39,125 nucleotides of DNA from Nitrospirales bacterium (GTDB taxonomy: Bacteria; Nitrospirota; Nitrospiria; Nitrospirales; UBA8639), in assembly GCA_021604005.1 (NCBI GenBank), contig BQIV01000039.1, positions 1 to 39,125 on the forward strand, given 5' to 3'. Under the pieces are notes generated by a model. The model saw only the letters and a program-made list of their open reading frames with translations. It made no database searches and was not told the origin of the DNA. Below are positions 8,203 to 17,456 of this stretch, one piece after another. Each line of letters starts with the position of its first letter. Within the stretch, counting starts at the first letter, position 1. The position numbers were made by a program, and so were the translations under genes.

Positions 8203-9548
8203 CTCGAATGCTCATCAGTCTCGTCATCATGTTTACCGTATTGACTGTTGGAAAAATATGGATGACCCCTGCCTCTCTTGCACAAGATGCGCTCCTTGAA
8301 GCCTCGAGACCGGACTTTCAACGTATCCCTATCTGGGTCATGCAATTTGGCAGCGGGAGTTCAGACGGCGCAACATCCCCTACAATCCATGAACAGGTCG
8401 TGCCTGTACTCAAAGCCGACCTCACGCGATCTCAAATTTTTTCCCCAGTCGATCTCCCGCTTACCCCAGGGAAATTTTCTGAGAGTCAATGCGTAAGCCC
8501 GACACATACGACTGAAACCACAAACCAGGGAGTGACCGTTTCGACATGGGGACGAGTTGGGGTCGGTCGAACAGAGAATGGAGGAATGGGGCTGGTCTTT
8601 GACGCGTGCGCCCATGATTCGGGAACCAAAGAATTTCTTCTTGGGAAACGGTACTTTTCACTGAAAGTCACAGATCCCCTCGTCCGGCTCATGGCCCATC
8701 GGTGGGCCGATGAACTGGTATATCGATATACCGGCGAACCAGGAATCGCGAGAACCAAGATTTCCTATGTCTCGGAACTGGGAAACGGACGGGAACTCTT
8801 CGTCATGGATTACGATGGATATGGCCCGCAGCAAGTCACGGCAGATGGGTTTTTAAACTTAATGCCCACGTGGGCTCCTGATCGAAAATCCTTAGTCTAT
8901 ACGGCTTATCGGCAACGAAAGCAGCAAATTATCCAGAGAACCTTATCCTCAGGGAAAGAAAAAGTCTTAGTTGAGCCTGCGAGTCTAAATATTACACCGG
9001 TCTTTTCGCCAAATGGGAAGCATCTCAGCTATGCCTCGGCCCAGGAAGGCAATTCAGATATTTTTACCCTGAACCTCGACACCATGGAAACTCAACAGAT
9101 TACATCACATCGAAGCGCCGATCTTTCGCCGTCTTGGTCTCCAGACGGGAAAAAACTCGCATTTACCTCCGACCGCGGTGGACGTCCTCAAATCTATATC
9201 ATGAATGCAGATGGCTCAAATATACGGCGATTAACCTTTAAAGGCGACTACAATGCGGCCCCAACTTGGTCCCCCCGTGGCGATTGGATTGCATTTGTGT
9301 GTAGAATTTCAGGAGAAGGGTTTAAGCTATGCCGGATTACCCCCGATGGCAGTCGACACGTTCAGATCACGTCCGGGCCAAGCATTGACGATTCCCCATC
9401 GTGGTCCCCGAACGGACGGCACTTAGCGTTCAGTTCGATACGAAGAGGAAAAAGCCATATTTACCTTATCAATAGTGACGGGACCGACTTAGAACAGATA
9501 ACATCGGGAGGGACTCACCATAGTTCTCCGGCGTGGTCACCATTATGA
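8199..9548 (+). CDS. tolB: Tol-Pal system periplasmic beta-propeller TolB
   Basis: This 449-residue exported protein has a signal peptide (MLISLVIMFTVLTVGKIWMT..., cleaved near SLAQ), an N-terminal TolB domain, and a six-bladed propeller. The blades show PD40 repeats: ISYVSELGNGRELFVMDYDG, then SWSPDGKKLAFTSDRGGRPQ, TWSPRGDWIAFV, SWSPNGRHLAFSSIRRG. TolB shuttles between Pal in the outer membrane and TolA. The length equals that of known TolB proteins. The ATG overlaps the tolA stop (ATGA), and pal follows after 47 bp. Confidence 0.93.
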   Translation: MTRMLISLVIMFTVLTVGKIWMTPASLAQDALLEASRPDFQRIPIWVMQFGSGSSDGATSPTIHEQVVPVLKADLTRSQIFSPVDLPLTPGKFSESQCVSPTHTTETTNQGVTVSTWGRVGVGRTENGGMGLVFDACAHDSGTKEFLLGKRYFSLKVTDPLVRLMAHRWADELVYRYTGEPGIARTKISYVSELGNGRELFVMDYDGYGPQQVTADGFLNLMPTWAPDRKSLVYTAYRQRKQQIIQRTLSSGKEKVLVEPASLNITPVFSPNGKHLSYASAQEGNSDIFTLNLDTMETQQITSHRSADLSPSWSPDGKKLAFTSDRGGRPQIYIMNADGSNIRRLTFKGDYNAAPTWSPRGDWIAFVCRISGEGFKLCRITPDGSRHVQITSGPSIDDSPSWSPNGRHLAFSSIRRGKSHIYLINSDGTDLEQITSGGTHHSSPAWSPL

Positions 9549-9595
9549 CCGACATTCAGCCATAAAGCGATCTTCAGCAAAAGGAGCACAAGATT

Positions 9596-10606
9596 ATGCG
9601 TCCAACATATCACACATCATCGATGATACTTATTTTAAGCATTCTGATATTGGTCAGTGCTGGGTGCGGAAAAAAACACCTCCACGTCTCAACTATGTCA
9701 GGTTCGCCAGGCGAAGAAGAATTGGCCATGGACCTGGATGCCTCCGATGACCAGAGTGGACTCGGAACTTCAGGGCTTGATGAGGCGGGACTCGATAATC
9801 AGGACGTTGAGGCGCCGCCAGAAGACCTAGAACCTCTCAACTTTACCCATGCGGTCCCTCCACTCGAACAATTCTCAGATAACCAAGCCGTCGAATCGCA
9901 ACCGGGAGACGCTCAATCGGACAACGATCTATTTGCCGGACTCGACGAGGGAACACCCCCATTCGACAATCAAGCGGAAGGACTCGAAAACACTGAACAG
10001 GGCATTCAATCGCAATCACCATCATTCGAAGATAGATTTGGTGGAACAAGCCTTGACGATGCCAGCACTGACGATCTCCCCCCCCTTGTCGCGTTTGATA
10101 CTCCACAAGACTCCATATCCTCAGAGTTTGGTAATCAAAACGGCAACGGAGCATCGGACTTGCCGATCGAAGAAATGCCTGGAAATATCGCTGTGGCCAA
10201 AGCCGATCCATCCGATACCTTTGGAGAACAATTTGATAAAATCAAAGAAGAAGAAGCGGCAACCTTGGCAGCTGGCCTCACTGACGTGTTTTTTGAATTT
10301 GATAGCTGGAACCTGACGTCGGAAGGCCGGCACGCGTTGGAACAAGGAGCCGAATGGCTTCATAAAAAGCATGCAGCCAAACTCTTGGTTGAAGGACACT
10401 GTGACACCCGAGGGACCCAAGCCTACAACCTTGTATTGGGAAAAAAACGGGCTGGCGCCATTCGTGACTATCTCGTTGAGCTCGGCATCACCCCGGAACG
10501 GGTGTCCATTATTTCATATGGACAAGATAAACCATTCTGTTCGGATCCCACGGAAGTCTGCTATCAACTCAACCGTCGGGGTCACTTACTCGTTCAAAAC
10601 CCATAA
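9596..10606 (+). CDS. pal: Peptidoglycan-associated lipoprotein Pal with a long acidic insertion
   Basis: This 336-residue protein has a lipoprotein signal peptide ending in LVSAGC (Cys24 is the predicted lipidation site). A region of about 200 residues rich in Asp, Glu, Gln, Asn and Ser follows. The C-terminal OmpA-type domain (about 228-336) contains DVFFEFDSWNL, VEGHCDTRGTQAYNL and LGKKRAGAIRDYL. The last two carry the Asp and Arg that bind diaminopimelate in this family. Pal anchors the outer membrane to peptidoglycan and is the outer partner of TolB. AAGGAG lies before the ATG. Typical Pal is about 170 residues, so the acidic region doubles its size. Codon usage and frame are continuous, so this looks like a real insertion and not a frameshift. 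The C-terminal motif FCSDPTEVCYQLNRRGHL has a Cys pair. Confidence 0.9.
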   Translation: MRPTYHTSSMILILSILILVSAGCGKKHLHVSTMSGSPGEEELAMDLDASDDQSGLGTSGLDEAGLDNQDVEAPPEDLEPLNFTHAVPPLEQFSDNQAVESQPGDAQSDNDLFAGLDEGTPPFDNQAEGLENTEQGIQSQSPSFEDRFGGTSLDDASTDDLPPLVAFDTPQDSISSEFGNQNGNGASDLPIEEMPGNIAVAKADPSDTFGEQFDKIKEEEAATLAAGLTDVFFEFDSWNLTSEGRHALEQGAEWLHKKHAAKLLVEGHCDTRGTQAYNLVLGKKRAGAIRDYLVELGITPERVSIISYGQDKPFCSDPTEVCYQLNRRGHLLVQNP

Positions 10607-10645
10607 ATGATTTCTTCGAGCCTGTACGTGGAGTAATTTGCACTT

Positions 10646-12493
10646 ATGATGAACTCGAGACAGATACCTGCGCACTCGTGCCGATCATTCCCCACACTGT
10701 CTTCCGGCCTTCTCGGTCTTGCCCTTATTTGTTGGGCGCTTGTGTTTTCCGGATGCGTGGCCCAAAAGGCCGACCTCGCACGAGTCCAGAAAGACTTGGA
10801 AGATCAAATCACACAGTTGAACCGCGATAAGCAAGAACTCGAGGAAATCATCTCCACGAATAGGGAAGAAGCCGAAACCTTACAAGCGCAACAAAGCGCA
10901 GCCATGAAAGATTTGTTTCGTGCACGCGCGGAAATACGGCAGGAACTCAAAGCCCTACGGGAAGCTGACCTCACAACCTTGACTGGAGATATTGAGGAAA
11001 TCAACTTTCGACTAAAGAACATCCGGCAGGATCTCGATGCACAAGGATCTGAGACCAATACTCGATTTCAAACGCTCGAAACACAAGTCGATGAACATGA
11101 AACGACTCTTGACTCTAAAACCGTCTCAACCGAGAGCCAATTAACCTCATTGATCAAACAAATCGACGAAGATAGTCAAACACGGAACCAACAAGCCTCT
11201 GACTTTCAAAACTCTCTTTCGTCCTTCAAGGAATCGATGGAAGGTCTGGGAAGTCAACTGGTTCAAGAAACGGAACGGGCCAATCAGGCTAATGCAGAAT
11301 TGCGAAACGAGTTGGAACTAAAAATCGATGGACTCAACGGTGCGGTGACTGAACTGGATAATAAATTCACCTCCTTAGAGACCGAAGTGCACACGCAACA
11401 GGCGAACCTTCAAGGTGTATCAGGATCGGTCGAACAAATCCGAGGCGCACTAGAAAAATCGGGAACACTTGTGGGCGGACAAGTCACGACGTTGGAAACG
11501 AGCCTGAAACAGCTCGAAACACATGTGAACTCGCTCACGGAAAAATTGAACGCTGACACGCAAGCATTACGAGGGTATTTAGAGAAAGACGTGCAAGCAA
11601 GCATCCAATCCCTGAACCAGACGGTTCAAAGTCAAGTTGAAGCCATCGAGACTCAGACACATAGCAACTCAACCCAAGTTGATGAATTAACCCAAGCCGT
11701 GCGCTCTCTGAAAGAAAAACAGGAATTTGTCGGAGGACTACTAGGCGAACGGGGTGACAAATTCATGCAAGAGTCCGGACGGTTAAACGAACGGCTGAAT
11801 CTTGTGGAATCTCATCAAGCAGACCTTACTCAAAAAATGGAGAGCAATACGCAAAGCGTGTCTAATCATCTCTCGGAAGTCAATACGAGCGTCGCCTCCG
11901 TCACGCAAGCTCTAGAACAGACCAATACCGACCTGCTCTCACGACTCGAGAACCAAGAACAGAAGATCAACAACCTTTCCAAGACCATCGACTCACTCCA
12001 GAAAGTCAAAGGCGATCTTGAGTCAAATCTCTCCACGCTCAAAACGACCTCTCAATCCTCAAACGAAATGCGAAAAGCGCTGAAAAATTTGAATACCCGA
12101 CTCCAAGACCTTGAAGTCCATCAATCAGGGTTAGTCGGTAAACTCGACGCAGACGGCCAGGCCATGAACAACCACCTGGCTGAAGTCAATGCCGGCATCA
12201 AGTCGGTTGCCGCAGCGCTGGAGCAAGTGGATAGTACGCTCAGATCAAAAATCAATGCGCAAAGCAAAAAACTCAACCAAGCCATGACAGCCTTCCAAAA
12301 TACGCAAGGCTCATCGGAAGACTCTCAAGCCAATATCGCTCATTTAAATCAGTTAACAAAGAGCCTCAATCAACTTCGCGATGTGGTCAATACCATTGGC
12401 ACAAAGTTGGGCGGACGCGTTGACCAACACGAGTCCCGGTTATCTGAGCTAGCGAAACGCGTGAATCTCTTGACTAGTCGAGGGAAAAGATAG
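10646..12493 (+). CDS. Large coiled-coil lipoprotein inside the Tol-Pal cluster
   Basis: This 615-residue protein has a lipobox LVFSGC (Cys37), followed by about 575 residues with almost no proline or aromatic residues. The composition is dominated by Leu, Glu, Gln, Asn, Lys, Ser and Thr in heptad-like spacing, for example LEDQITQLNRDKQELEEIIS and LKQLETHVNSLTEKLNADTQ. It is therefore predicted to be a long coiled coil anchored to a membrane by lipid. Repeated phrases (for example MxNHL(A/S)EVN followed by SVxxALEQ, near residues 405-435 and 510-530) show internal duplication. It lies between pal and cpoB. Its N-terminus (GCVAQKADLARVQKDLEDQI) resembles that of the downstream CpoB protein, so it may be an expanded relative of the CpoB coiled coil. 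I know no named family, and any envelope-spanning role is inferred. Confidence 0.75.
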   Translation: MMNSRQIPAHSCRSFPTLSSGLLGLALICWALVFSGCVAQKADLARVQKDLEDQITQLNRDKQELEEIISTNREEAETLQAQQSAAMKDLFRARAEIRQELKALREADLTTLTGDIEEINFRLKNIRQDLDAQGSETNTRFQTLETQVDEHETTLDSKTVSTESQLTSLIKQIDEDSQTRNQQASDFQNSLSSFKESMEGLGSQLVQETERANQANAELRNELELKIDGLNGAVTELDNKFTSLETEVHTQQANLQGVSGSVEQIRGALEKSGTLVGGQVTTLETSLKQLETHVNSLTEKLNADTQALRGYLEKDVQASIQSLNQTVQSQVEAIETQTHSNSTQVDELTQAVRSLKEKQEFVGGLLGERGDKFMQESGRLNERLNLVESHQADLTQKMESNTQSVSNHLSEVNTSVASVTQALEQTNTDLLSRLENQEQKINNLSKTIDSLQKVKGDLESNLSTLKTTSQSSNEMRKALKNLNTRLQDLEVHQSGLVGKLDADGQAMNNHLAEVNAGIKSVAAALEQVDSTLRSKINAQSKKLNQAMTAFQNTQGSSEDSQANIAHLNQLTKSLNQLRDVVNTIGTKLGGRVDQHESRLSELAKRVNLLTSRGKR

Positions 12494-12679
12494 GAAGCTG
12501 CCTTCAGTTCTATCGTGTTGTGTCATAACGACCTCCATTCCTGAGGACACTCAAGCCGGCGACCCTGTTGAGAGGCATGCGTGAGGCCTTTCTCTTTCGC
12601 CATTCTCCTGGTAAAATTTCTATGAGAGAGGCCTTGCTCCGTAAGGCCACCATGCTTTCATTCCACAAATGGTGAGCGG

Positions 12680-13594
12680 ATGGATCATCGGCGCGACCTA
12701 CGTATCGTTCGTTGTCTCACAGTACTAACCGGTACACTCTGCTTCGTACTTGGGCTCAGCGGGTGTGCGGCCGAGCTCAACCTATCTGACATCAGAAAAC
12801 AAGTCGAAATTTTAGAGACCCAACAAGGGGAACTCAAAAAACGTGAACGGCAATATCTCAATCGCATCGAAACCCTTGAGTCACAAGTCGACGAGCATGA
12901 CTTTCTGGTTGGAGAACTGATCAAAACTGAAGAAGAAGCGAGCGTCGATACCCGAAATCTCCTTGATAAACTTGAACGGACAAGTTCAAGCCTCCGCGAA
13001 CAAATCGAACAATCTCGTGCATCGGCTCAACGACGCGATCAGGATCTGTCCATCCGTGCGAAAGCCCTGGAATCCAGGATCGACAACATCCTTCAACAGC
13101 GACGTAGTGTTTCAGCCAAACCTGTTATTCTGCCTGGCAAGAAGAATACGACGTCTGACCAGCAAGCCAATCAAGAAAAAACCCGAAACCATGTCAATGG
13201 ACAAACGAAACAGGGTCCCAATAGCCAGGCCTCGGTGTTTCGTTCCGCATACAAAGTGTATTTGAATGGACAATATGAACGGGCGACCGTAGAGTTTAGT
13301 CGATTTCTAAAACAATACCCGACGGCCGTGTTGACCCCGCAGGCCTATTATTATCTCGGAGATTCACACTATATCCGAAAAAACTATGATGCTGCTTCGA
13401 CAGCCCTGCGGCATCTGCTTAAGGAATATCCAGAGAGTAAGTATGTATCAATCGCCTTATTGAAGTTAGGATTGGTCATGAAGGAAAGCGACCAAAAAGC
13501 ACAAGCCAAAGAATTATGGAGCCGTGTTATCCGCGAATTTCCCGATTCATCGGAAGCCGCATTAGCCAAAGAGCAAATTGAGAAAATCCGCTGA
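12680..13594 (+). CDS. cpoB: Tol-Pal accessory protein CpoB (YbgF) with coiled coil and TPR domain
   Basis: This 304-residue exported protein carries a lipobox-like LGLSGC near residue 29. A coiled-coil region (about 32-140: LETQQGELKKRERQYLNRIE...) and a polar linker precede a C-terminal TPR domain (about 180-304). The TPR units are FRSAYKVYLNGQYERATVEF, YYYLGDSHYIRKNYDAASTA and LLKLGLVMKESDQKAQAKEL. This is the YbgF/CpoB architecture. CpoB coordinates Tol with the PBP1B-LpoB synthase in E. coli, and partners here are unknown. A GAGCGG lies just before the ATG and is a weak site. The probable lipid anchor differs from E. coli CpoB, which is soluble. It ends the tol cluster, and mutL follows after 66 bp. 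Confidence 0.87.
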   Translation: MDHRRDLRIVRCLTVLTGTLCFVLGLSGCAAELNLSDIRKQVEILETQQGELKKRERQYLNRIETLESQVDEHDFLVGELIKTEEEASVDTRNLLDKLERTSSSLREQIEQSRASAQRRDQDLSIRAKALESRIDNILQQRRSVSAKPVILPGKKNTTSDQQANQEKTRNHVNGQTKQGPNSQASVFRSAYKVYLNGQYERATVEFSRFLKQYPTAVLTPQAYYYLGDSHYIRKNYDAASTALRHLLKEYPESKYVSIALLKLGLVMKESDQKAQAKELWSRVIREFPDSSEAALAKEQIEKIR

Positions 13595-13660
13595 ATCTCA
13601 AGGCCGCCACACGTCTATTGCCGTATCGAATCTCGACTCTTCATTGCGAAATCTCACATT

Positions 13661-15472
13661 GTGAATACGACATCCTCTTGTCACATTCAGATTCTCCCCG
13701 AAACCGTGTCCAGTCAAATTGCGGCTGGTGAAATTATCGAACGGCCATCGGCCGTCGTTAAAGAACTTGTTGACAACAGTCTCGATGCCGGCAGCAGCAT
13801 GATTTCCATTCACATCGAGCAAGGAGGGCGACAATTGATCCGTGTCACAGATAATGGCACGGGCATGAGTGCACGCGATGCACAACTCGCCTGTCACAGA
13901 TTTGCCACAAGCAAGCTTCGTCATGAATCCGACTTGCTGAACATTCACACGTTGGGGTTTCGCGGAGAAGCTCTCCCCAGCATTGCGTCTGTCTCACGAT
14001 TTCGCATTCTCACGCAATCAGCAGAATCCAACGTCGGAACGGAAATTCAATCAGACGGAGCTCTCGCATGGACAACCCAAGAAAAACCCGCCCCGCAAGG
14101 CACGCAGGTAGAAGTCAAAGATCTGTTCTTTAACACCCCTGGCCGGTTGAAATTTCTGAAATCTGTCGGAACCGAATTTTCGAGAATCAGCCTTGTCGTT
14201 CACCAGGCAGCTATGGTTCATCACACGGTGCATTTCCGCTTGATGCATAATGCGCATACGGTCGTTGATTTTCCTGCAACTCGTACTCGCTTGGACCGGT
14301 TAACCCAAATTTACGGCACCCGGTTCATCGACCACATGCTCTCCCTTGACTATGAAGATGCAGGGATTCGGGTCACCGGCTTGACCGTCAGCCCCTACCA
14401 TACCCGGTCCAGCCGTACGCCCCAAGAAATATTTGTCAATCGACGCGCGATTAAAAATACCACCATTACGCATGCCGCCTATGAAGCGTATGGATCATTT
14501 TTACCAAAAGGCCGGCATCCCGTCTTTTGTCTTTTCCTTGATATCTCTCATGCTGCCGTCGACGTCAATGTTCACCCGGCCAAACGCGAAGTCAGGTTTT
14601 CGCAAGGCGATGTGGTCCATGCCGTCATGAAAGCCGCTATTCGACAACCGCTCACAACACAGACCAATGTCCATATCGGATTCGAACCTGCCGACCCCTC
14701 TCAAACCCCAGCCTCGCCAGCTTCGCACGCCATGGCACCGCCTTCGTACCGAAAGCCCGAAAAAACATCAAGCACAGAATCCACAGCGTCCCTATTTATG
14801 CCGGACATGACTCAACCCATAGGAACGAGCCGCGATGTCCTCCAATCGCCGACGTCGCAGGAAACTTCTCATGGCTACGCATCAGATCCAGATGCCCTAC
14901 ACGTGATATCGCTTGGCCAAATCCATCACACATTTCTTATCGCGCAGGTCAATGGCGAGCTGCAAATCATCGACCAACACACCGCGCACGAACGGGTGTT
15001 ATTCGAACGGTTGTGGGAGGCCTGGCATCATCGCCAGATAGACACCCAACCATTGTTAATTCCGGAACCCATCGACCTTCCGCCTCATCAGAGTGAGCTC
15101 CTCGCCGAACATCTTCCGGAGCTGGCAAAGTTGGGCTTGGATATCGAGCAATTTGGAAGCCGGTCGTTTGTCATCCGAGCCGTTCCCACCCTTTTCACCA
15201 CCACATCGTACAGCGCATTCATTCACGACGTACTTGACGATCTCGCTGAATGGAAGTCTCACGACTCCATGGACACCAAAGTTCGGGCAGTCTTAGCCTC
15301 GATGGCTTGCCAAAGTGCCGTGCAAGCCGGACGTCCAATGAACGAACCCGAAATACAGACCTTGATCGTCGACTGGGCCAGAGAAGGATATCCAATGACG
15401 TGTCCCCACGGGCGACGCATAGCCTTACGCTTTTCTCCGCACGAACTCGATAAAATTTTTGGGCGCGCATGA
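13661..15472 (+). CDS. mutL: DNA mismatch repair protein MutL (endonuclease type)
   Basis: This 603-residue protein begins with the GHKL ATPase domain: AAGEIIERPSAVVKELVDNS, then VTDNGTGM, and LGFRGEALPSIASVS. These are motifs I-III of MutL. The transducer domain follows, and after a variable linker (about 330-410) comes the C-terminal dimerisation domain. That domain contains DQHTAHERVLFE (about residue 438), the DQHA(X)2E(X)4E metal-binding motif of MutL proteins with endonuclease activity. ACQSAVQAGRPM and CPHGRR complete the site. This implies methyl-independent, MutH-less repair. The start is GTG, because the next in-frame start would remove the conserved I.ILP segment. miaA follows, 31 bp after the stop. 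Confidence 0.95.
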   Translation: MNTTSSCHIQILPETVSSQIAAGEIIERPSAVVKELVDNSLDAGSSMISIHIEQGGRQLIRVTDNGTGMSARDAQLACHRFATSKLRHESDLLNIHTLGFRGEALPSIASVSRFRILTQSAESNVGTEIQSDGALAWTTQEKPAPQGTQVEVKDLFFNTPGRLKFLKSVGTEFSRISLVVHQAAMVHHTVHFRLMHNAHTVVDFPATRTRLDRLTQIYGTRFIDHMLSLDYEDAGIRVTGLTVSPYHTRSSRTPQEIFVNRRAIKNTTITHAAYEAYGSFLPKGRHPVFCLFLDISHAAVDVNVHPAKREVRFSQGDVVHAVMKAAIRQPLTTQTNVHIGFEPADPSQTPASPASHAMAPPSYRKPEKTSSTESTASLFMPDMTQPIGTSRDVLQSPTSQETSHGYASDPDALHVISLGQIHHTFLIAQVNGELQIIDQHTAHERVLFERLWEAWHHRQIDTQPLLIPEPIDLPPHQSELLAEHLPELAKLGLDIEQFGSRSFVIRAVPTLFTTTSYSAFIHDVLDDLAEWKSHDSMDTKVRAVLASMACQSAVQAGRPMNEPEIQTLIVDWAREGYPMTCPHGRRIALRFSPHELDKIFGRA

Positions 15473-15503
15473 GAATCCTCCCTTACATGTGTTACAAACG
15501 ATA

Positions 15504-16520
15504 ATGCGCTCGGTTTCATCACCGTCAACATCCTCACCCGTCATCGTCCTGACAGGCCCGACGGCCATCGGCAAAAGCCGGATTGCAATCGAAGTTGCCA
15601 CCGCTCTTGAGACCGAAATACTCACGGCAGACTCTCGACAGGTCTATCGGGGAATGGATATTGGTACAGATAAACCCACAATGACGGAACGCCAGGGCGT
15701 TCCGCATCAAATGCTTGACCTGGTCAATCCCGATGAACATTTTACTGTCGGCGATTATCGACAACTGGCAACAGCAACCATCGACCGACTACACCAACAA
15801 GGGAAAGTCCCCTTGATTGCAGGAGGGACAGGCCTTTATATTCGGGCGTTACTTCACGGCCTCTGGTCTGGGCCGGCAGCGAATTGGGAATTACGAAAAC
15901 AATTAGATAGCGAGGCGCAAGAAAAAGGGGTCGCGTATGTCCATCAGCGACTGTCTCGCGTTGACCCGGAATTGGCCAAACGTTTGCACCCGAATGACTA
16001 TGTGAAGGTACAGCGAGGACTCGAAGTCTATCACGCACTGGGCGTCCCTCTTTCGGAGGCACATCACAGGCACGGCTTTCAGGACACACCGTATCACGCA
16101 CTCATTATTGGACTGAACATGGAACGCGAATGTCTCTATCAACGTATTAATGCGCGCGTGGAGCTGGAAATTGAAAAGGGGCTCATTCAAGAAACCCGGC
16201 AATTACTCGATCAAGGATTTCATCGTGACCTGAGTTCCATGAAGAGCTTGGGCTATCGGCAAATAGCCGCATTCATCGCCGGCGACTGTGCCTATGAGGA
16301 AGCCGTTCGCATCCTCAAACGCGACACGCGGCACTTTGCCAAGCGTCAGATGACGTGGTTTCGAAAAGAGCCGAATATCACATGGATTCAACGGGAAAAA
16401 CAGGAATTTCCCAGAGACATCGCCGACCGTGTTCTCGAACATGTCCATACATTTTTATCCACACTCAACCATGGAGAGGCCCACAATCCCACGCACTCGG
16501 CCACGTCATTCGCAAACTAG
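15504..16520 (+). CDS. miaA: tRNA dimethylallyltransferase MiaA
   Basis: This is a 338-residue P-loop protein. The Walker A motif GPTAIGKS is at residues 18-25. LTADSRQVYRGMDIGTDKPT follows, a MiaA signature with the catalytic Asp. PLIAGGTGLYIRALLHGL and the C-terminal LGYRQIAAF...RQMTWFRK complete the family pattern. MiaA adds a dimethylallyl group to A37 of tRNAs reading UNN codons. The start at 15504 places Walker A where the family has it. An upstream TTG at 15459 would overlap mutL and has no better ribosome site. mutL-miaA adjacency is a common bacterial arrangement. The C-terminal tail (NHGEAHNPTHSATSFAN) is lineage-specific. Confidence 0.94.
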   Translation: MRSVSSPSTSSPVIVLTGPTAIGKSRIAIEVATALETEILTADSRQVYRGMDIGTDKPTMTERQGVPHQMLDLVNPDEHFTVGDYRQLATATIDRLHQQGKVPLIAGGTGLYIRALLHGLWSGPAANWELRKQLDSEAQEKGVAYVHQRLSRVDPELAKRLHPNDYVKVQRGLEVYHALGVPLSEAHHRHGFQDTPYHALIIGLNMERECLYQRINARVELEIEKGLIQETRQLLDQGFHRDLSSMKSLGYRQIAAFIAGDCAYEEAVRILKRDTRHFAKRQMTWFRKEPNITWIQREKQEFPRDIADRVLEHVHTFLSTLNHGEAHNPTHSATSFAN

Positions 16521-16554
16521 TACCTGGCAGTTGGGAAGGTAGTCTTTCATCATT

Positions 16555-17430
16555 ATGCCTCGCAAATCTCACGCAGAAATCGCCGTTATTGGTGGAAGTG
16601 GACTCTATCGTATGAAAGGACTTCGGAATATTCGTGAGGTCCAAGTCAAAACACCGTTTGGACGACCTTCGGACCGCATTGTCCTTGGCACCCTTGAAGG
16701 CCGACGTGTGGCCTTTTTAGCCCGGCATGGTCGCGGGCACTCCCTCTCACCAACCGCTATCAATTATCGAGCGAATATTTACGCACTGAAGTCATTAGGA
16801 GTCTCGCAAGTGTTCTCTATCAGTGCCGTTGGCAGTATGAAAGAAACGATTAAGCCTGGGGACCTGGTCTTGCCGGATCAATTCATTGACCGAACCACGC
16901 AGCGCTCAAGCACCTTCTTTGAGCAAGGACTTATCGCGCATGTATCGTTCGCCGACCCCATATGTTCCACACTCTCGTCCACGCTGGAGAAAGCCGCAAA
17001 AGAGAATGGCTCGACCGTTCACCGCGGCGGAACGTACGTGTGCATTGAAGGCCCGCAGTTTTCGACGAAAGCGGAATCGAAGCTCTATCGACAATGGGGA
17101 GTGGACATTATCGGCATGACCAATATTCCAGAAGCCAAATTGGCACGGGAAGCCGAATTATGTTATGCCACCCTGGCGTTAGTCACAGACTATGACTGCT
17201 GGCATGAGACTGAAGACGCCGTGTCTGTCGGCGCGATTCTTGACATCATGCACAAGAATGTGGAGGTCGCTCAGCACGTCCTGAAAGCCTCGATCAGACT
17301 CGTGCAGGAGACGCCACACTGTGCATGTCAAACGGCGTTAGCGCATGCACTCGTCACGGCACCGAAATCTATGACGGCAACCATAAAAAAACGATACCAA
17401 CTCTTGCTTGCTCGACAATGGAGCACATAA
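16555..17430 (+). CDS. mtnP: S-methyl-5'-thioadenosine phosphorylase
   Basis: This 291-residue protein belongs to the purine nucleoside phosphorylase family, MTAP subgroup. Diagnostic segments are IGGSGLYRM, FLARHGRGH, the phosphate/base-binding IEGPQFSTKAESKLYRQWG, and GMTNIPEAKLAREAELCYA leading to the substrate Asp residues in VTDYDCWH. It phosphorolyses methylthioadenosine, a by-product of polyamine and related metabolism, to adenine and methylthioribose-1-phosphate. The GMTN.PEA form favours methylthioadenosine over guanosine or inosine. It lies 34 bp after miaA and 26 bp before a PfkB kinase on the same strand, so these are probably one transcript. The last 35 residues (TAPKSMTATIKKRYQLLLAR) extend past the usual end. 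Confidence 0.93.
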   Translation: MPRKSHAEIAVIGGSGLYRMKGLRNIREVQVKTPFGRPSDRIVLGTLEGRRVAFLARHGRGHSLSPTAINYRANIYALKSLGVSQVFSISAVGSMKETIKPGDLVLPDQFIDRTTQRSSTFFEQGLIAHVSFADPICSTLSSTLEKAAKENGSTVHRGGTYVCIEGPQFSTKAESKLYRQWGVDIIGMTNIPEAKLAREAELCYATLALVTDYDCWHETEDAVSVGAILDIMHKNVEVAQHVLKASIRLVQETPHCACQTALAHALVTAPKSMTATIKKRYQLLLARQWST

Positions 17431-17456
17431 CACACTGATGAAGGAGTAAGACTATC

